Of a stretch of DNA of 8,294 nucleotides, positions 6,466-8,294 are shown piece by piece. The stretch is from positions 1 to 8,294 of the forward strand of contig JAIXRT010000028.1 in the NCBI GenBank assembly GCA_027485075.1, given 5' to 3'. Position 1 is the stretch's first letter. Each line of letters opens with the position of its first letter. The translations under genes were made by a program, and so were the position numbers. This DNA comes from Cytophagaceae bacterium (lineage in GTDB: Bacteria; Bacteroidota; Bacteroidia; Cytophagales; Spirosomataceae). The notes beneath the pieces were generated by a model. That model saw only the letters and a program-made list of their open reading frames with translations, was not told the DNA's origin and did not search any database.

Positions 6466-7317
6466 CAAATTTAATAAGTACTGTCCATAGCCACTTTTTA
6501 CGAGTGGTTTGGCTATGGTCTCTAGTTGGCTTGCGTTAATGTACCCCATCCGGTAAGCTACTTCTTCGATACAGCCAATTTTCATGCCTTGACGCTCTTC
6601 GATCACTTGAACAAATTGACCTGCTTGCATCAATGAAGCAAAGGTTCCCGTGTCCAACCACGCCGTTCCGCGGTTTAGGATACCGACAGATAGTTTTCCG
6701 CGCTTCAAATATTCTTTGTTGACATCCGTGATTTCATACTCCCCACGTGGCGATGGAGAAATGTTTTTGGCAATTTCAACGACATCATTGTCATAGAAAT
6801 ACAACCCTGGAACCGCGTAATTCGACTTAGGTTGCGTAGGCTTTTCCTCGATAGAAATAACCTTATTTTCTGCATCAAACTCAACAACTCCGTAACGCTC
6901 GGGATCATTGACTGAATAAGCATAAACAACGCCTCCATCGGGATCGTTATTTGCTTGTAATAATTTACTTAATCCTGAGCCGTAGAAAATATTATCTCCC
7001 AATACCAAAGCCACTTTTTCTTTGCCAATGAATTTCTCACCGATGACGAATGCTTGAGCCAAACCATTAGGTTCTGGCTGGACTGCATATTCGAATTTAC
7101 ATCCAATACTCGATCCATCCCCCAATAACTTCTCGAAATGAGGTAAATCGTGTGGGGTAGAAATGATTAAAATCTCCCGAATGCCTGATAACATCAGGAT
7201 CGATAGAGGGTAATAAATCATCGGTTTGTCGTATACAGGCATTAATTGCTTGCTAACGGCTAAAGTCAATGGGTGTAAACGTGTGCCAGATCCTCCGGCT
7301 AAAATAATTCCTTTCAT
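6457..7317 (-). CDS. rfbA: Glucose-1-phosphate thymidylyltransferase RfbA/RmlA
   Basis: The product is 286 residues, normal for RmlA. It joins glucose-1-phosphate and dTTP to form dTDP-glucose, the first step of dTDP-L-rhamnose and other dTDP-deoxysugar routes, in the cytoplasm. Visible marks are the nucleotide-binding loop [13 protein letters not shown] (6-18), [17 protein letters not shown] (23-39), the metal-binding Asp108 in [14 protein letters not shown] (156-160), GEYEITDVN (192-200) and WLDTGT (220-225). The ATG at 7317-7315 lies 2 bp after the rfbB stop and has an AAGGA at a suitable distance, so the two genes are co-transcribed. Its TAA stop falls within the last codons of chrA, a 9-bp convergent overlap. 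A hairpin terminator is seen 85 bases beyond, inside chrA. It appears to be the last gene of its operon. Confidence 0.97.
   Translation of the reverse strand: MKGIILAGGSGTRLHPLTLAVSKQLMPVYDKPMIYYPLSILMLSGIREILIISTPHDLPHFEKLLGDGSSIGCKFEYAVQPEPNGLAQAFVIGEKFIGKEKVALVLGDNIFYGSGLSKLLQANNDPDGGVVYAYSVNDPERYGVVEFDAENKVISIEEKPTQPKSNYAVPGLYFYDNDVVEIAKNISPSPRGEYEITDVNKEYLKRGKLSVGILNRGTAWLDTGTFASLMQAGQFVQVIEERQGMKIGCIEEVAYRMGYINASQLETIAKPLVKSGYGQYLLNLLR
6485..6518. repeat. 8-bp perfect inverted repeat just past the chrA stop
   Basis: CCATAGCC (6485-6492) and GGCTATGG (6511-6518) form a perfect inverted repeat with an 18-base spacer. The spacer may add a three-pair inner stem (ACT with AGT). It begins 20 bases after the chrA stop, within the rfbA coding end, where the plus-strand operon would be expected to terminate. 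No T tract follows on either strand, so it is not a standard intrinsic terminator. It could be a 3'-end stabilising stem or chance. Confidence 0.25.
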
Positions 7318-7319
7318 AA

Positions 7320-8294
7320 TTAGCGTCCTTGATACATGGTTGTATAGTATTTTTGATAATCACCTGAAGTGACATCATTAAGCCATTTTTCGTTGCTTAA
7401 ATACCAACTAACTGTTTTTTCTAATCCTTCGGCGAACTGTAAACTAGGTTCCCAACCAAGCTCCTTCATGATCTTGTTTGCATCGATGGCATAGCGTAAA
7501 TCATGTCCAGCGCGGTCCGTTACGTAGGTAATTAATTGTACCGACGTTCCGGCCGGTCGGCCTAATTTTTCGTCCATGATTTTGCACAATAAGTGTACCA
7601 AATCAATATTTTTCCACTCATTAAACCCACCGATATTATACGTTTCGCCTATTTTTCCTTGGTGGAAAACGGTGTCTATCGCACGTGCATGGTCTACTAC
7701 AAATAGCCAATCACGTACATTTTCGCCTTTCCCGTAAACGGGTAAAGGTTTGTTGTTCAATATGTTATGGATCATTAGTGGAATCAACTTCTCTGGGAAG
7801 TGATTTGGCCCATAATTATTAGAGCAGTTGGTGATCACCGTAGGTAAGCCATAGGTCTCATGGTAAGCTCTTACAAAGTGGTCTGAACTTGCTTTTGAGG
7901 CAGAATAGGGGGAACGTGGATCGTATGGAGTTGTTTCTAGAAAGAACTCTTTTGGATCGTGTAATTCACCGTACACTTCATCGGTAGAGATGTGGTAGAA
8001 TTTCTTGCCTTCGTAGTTGCCAGCCCATTGTTTTTTGGCTGCTTGCAATAAATTAACGGTTCCAATGACGTTAGTGCGTACAAAAGCCAATGGATCTGTA
8101 ATCGAACGATCCACATGGGATTCTGCAGCCAGGTGCAATACGCCGTCGAACTGATGTTCAGCGAAAAGCGCATCCATGTGGGCTGCATCCGTTATATCAG
8201 CTTTAATAAAGTGGTAATTTGGGCGATCAGCAATGTCCTCATTATTGGCCAAATTCCCTGCATAGGTTAACGCATCTAAATTATAGATTTGATA
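7320..8294 (-). CDS. rfbB: dTDP-glucose 4,6-dehydratase RfbB/RmlB, 5' partial
   Basis: The reading frame is open to the right edge. The 325 visible residues begin with [15 protein letters not shown], so the TTG codon at 8252 is internal; about 30 N-terminal residues with the GxxGxxG NAD-binding loop are missing. The enzyme is an extended short-chain dehydrogenase that turns dTDP-glucose into dTDP-4-keto-6-deoxyglucose. Visible landmarks are [10 protein letters not shown], the active-site HISTDEVYG with Thr-Asp-Glu, the Tyr-x3-Lys catalytic motif in SPYSASKAS (Tyr codon at 7907-7905), [17 protein letters not shown], and [18 protein letters not shown]. The C-terminal substrate domain ends with a normal tail. 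It sits 2 bp upstream of rfbA. rfbC and rfbD are not in the window; if present in this cluster they would be beyond the right edge. Confidence 0.97.
   Translation of the reverse strand, partial: YQIYNLDALTYAGNLANNEDIADRPNYHFIKADITDAAHMDALFAEHQFDGVLHLAAESHVDRSITDPLAFVRTNVIGTVNLLQAAKKQWAGNYEGKKFYHISTDEVYGELHDPKEFFLETTPYDPRSPYSASKASSDHFVRAYHETYGLPTVITNCSNNYGPNHFPEKLIPLMIHNILNNKPLPVYGKGENVRDWLFVVDHARAIDTVFHQGKIGETYNIGGFNEWKNIDLVHLLCKIMDEKLGRPAGTSVQLITYVTDRAGHDLRYAIDANKIMKELGWEPSLQFAEGLEKTVSWYLSNEKWLNDVTSGDYQKYYTTMYQGR
7326..7330 (-). promoter_or_regulatory. Shine-Dalgarno-like site for rfbA
   Basis: On the minus strand AAGGA lies within the last codons of rfbB, 8 bases before the rfbA ATG. It is the clearest ribosome binding site in the window, where most starts lack one, and supports the chosen rfbA start and translational coupling to rfbB. 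Confidence 0.5.

Noticed and set aside
7550..7570. GGCC-GGTC-GGCC followed by TAATTTTT on the plus strand within rfbB
   Set aside because: The stem is 4 bp, antisense to rfbB and about 1.1 kb past chrA; there is no transcript it would clearly serve.
8252..8252. rfbB starting at TTG 8252, and the barrel gene starting at GTG 77
   Set aside because: In both cases the same frame continues to the window edge with family-typical sequence, so these codons are internal.

Overview
The window looks like ordinary chromosome from a Bacteroidota bacterium, probably order Cytophagales. This is an inference from four things: the protein families and their sequence style, weak or absent Shine-Dalgarno sites, TAnnTTTG-type promoter elements in the one real intergenic gap, and very tight gene packing. 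I see no mobile element, integrase, tRNA, rRNA or CRISPR array.

Layout from left to right. (1) Bases 1-1192, plus strand: the 3' part of an alginate-export-family outer-membrane barrel, whose N-terminus lies off the left edge. (2) Bases 1189-2634, minus strand: a complete sodium:solute symporter, tail to tail with gene 1. The two genes share the palindrome CTAG as their stop codons. (3) Bases 2635-2697: the only real intergenic gap, 63 bp, apparently holding divergent promoters that overlap. (4) Bases 2698-6465, plus strand: a five-gene run, clpS, recR, a Mn-type superoxide dismutase, an isopenicillin-N-synthase-like 2OG-Fe(II) oxygenase and a chromate transporter (chrA). The gaps are 3, 12, 2 and 1 bp, so it is very probably one transcript. 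(5) Bases 6457-8294, minus strand: the dTDP-sugar genes rfbA (complete) and rfbB (N-terminus off the right edge), 2 bp apart. rfbA overlaps the end of chrA by 9 bp.

How the genes work together. The plus-strand run combines proteolysis targeting (ClpS), recombinational repair (RecR), superoxide removal, an iron/2-oxoglutarate enzyme of unknown substrate, and an exporter for the redox-active oxyanion chromate. An oxidative or chromate stress theme is plausible because other bacteria also pair chrA with a superoxide dismutase gene, but the grouping here is inferred. rfbB and rfbA supply dTDP-4-keto-6-deoxyglucose for surface polysaccharide. The symporter and barrel are transport proteins with unresolved substrates.

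The most notable non-gene signals are RNA hairpins inside coding sequence. A perfect 10-bp stem with a T tail lies antisense within the end of chrA, where the rfbBA terminator would be expected. Two terminator-shaped hairpins lie on the sense strand, one near the end of the oxygenase gene and one just inside chrA. I found no convincing new biological system; the hairpins and the operon composition most merit a second look.
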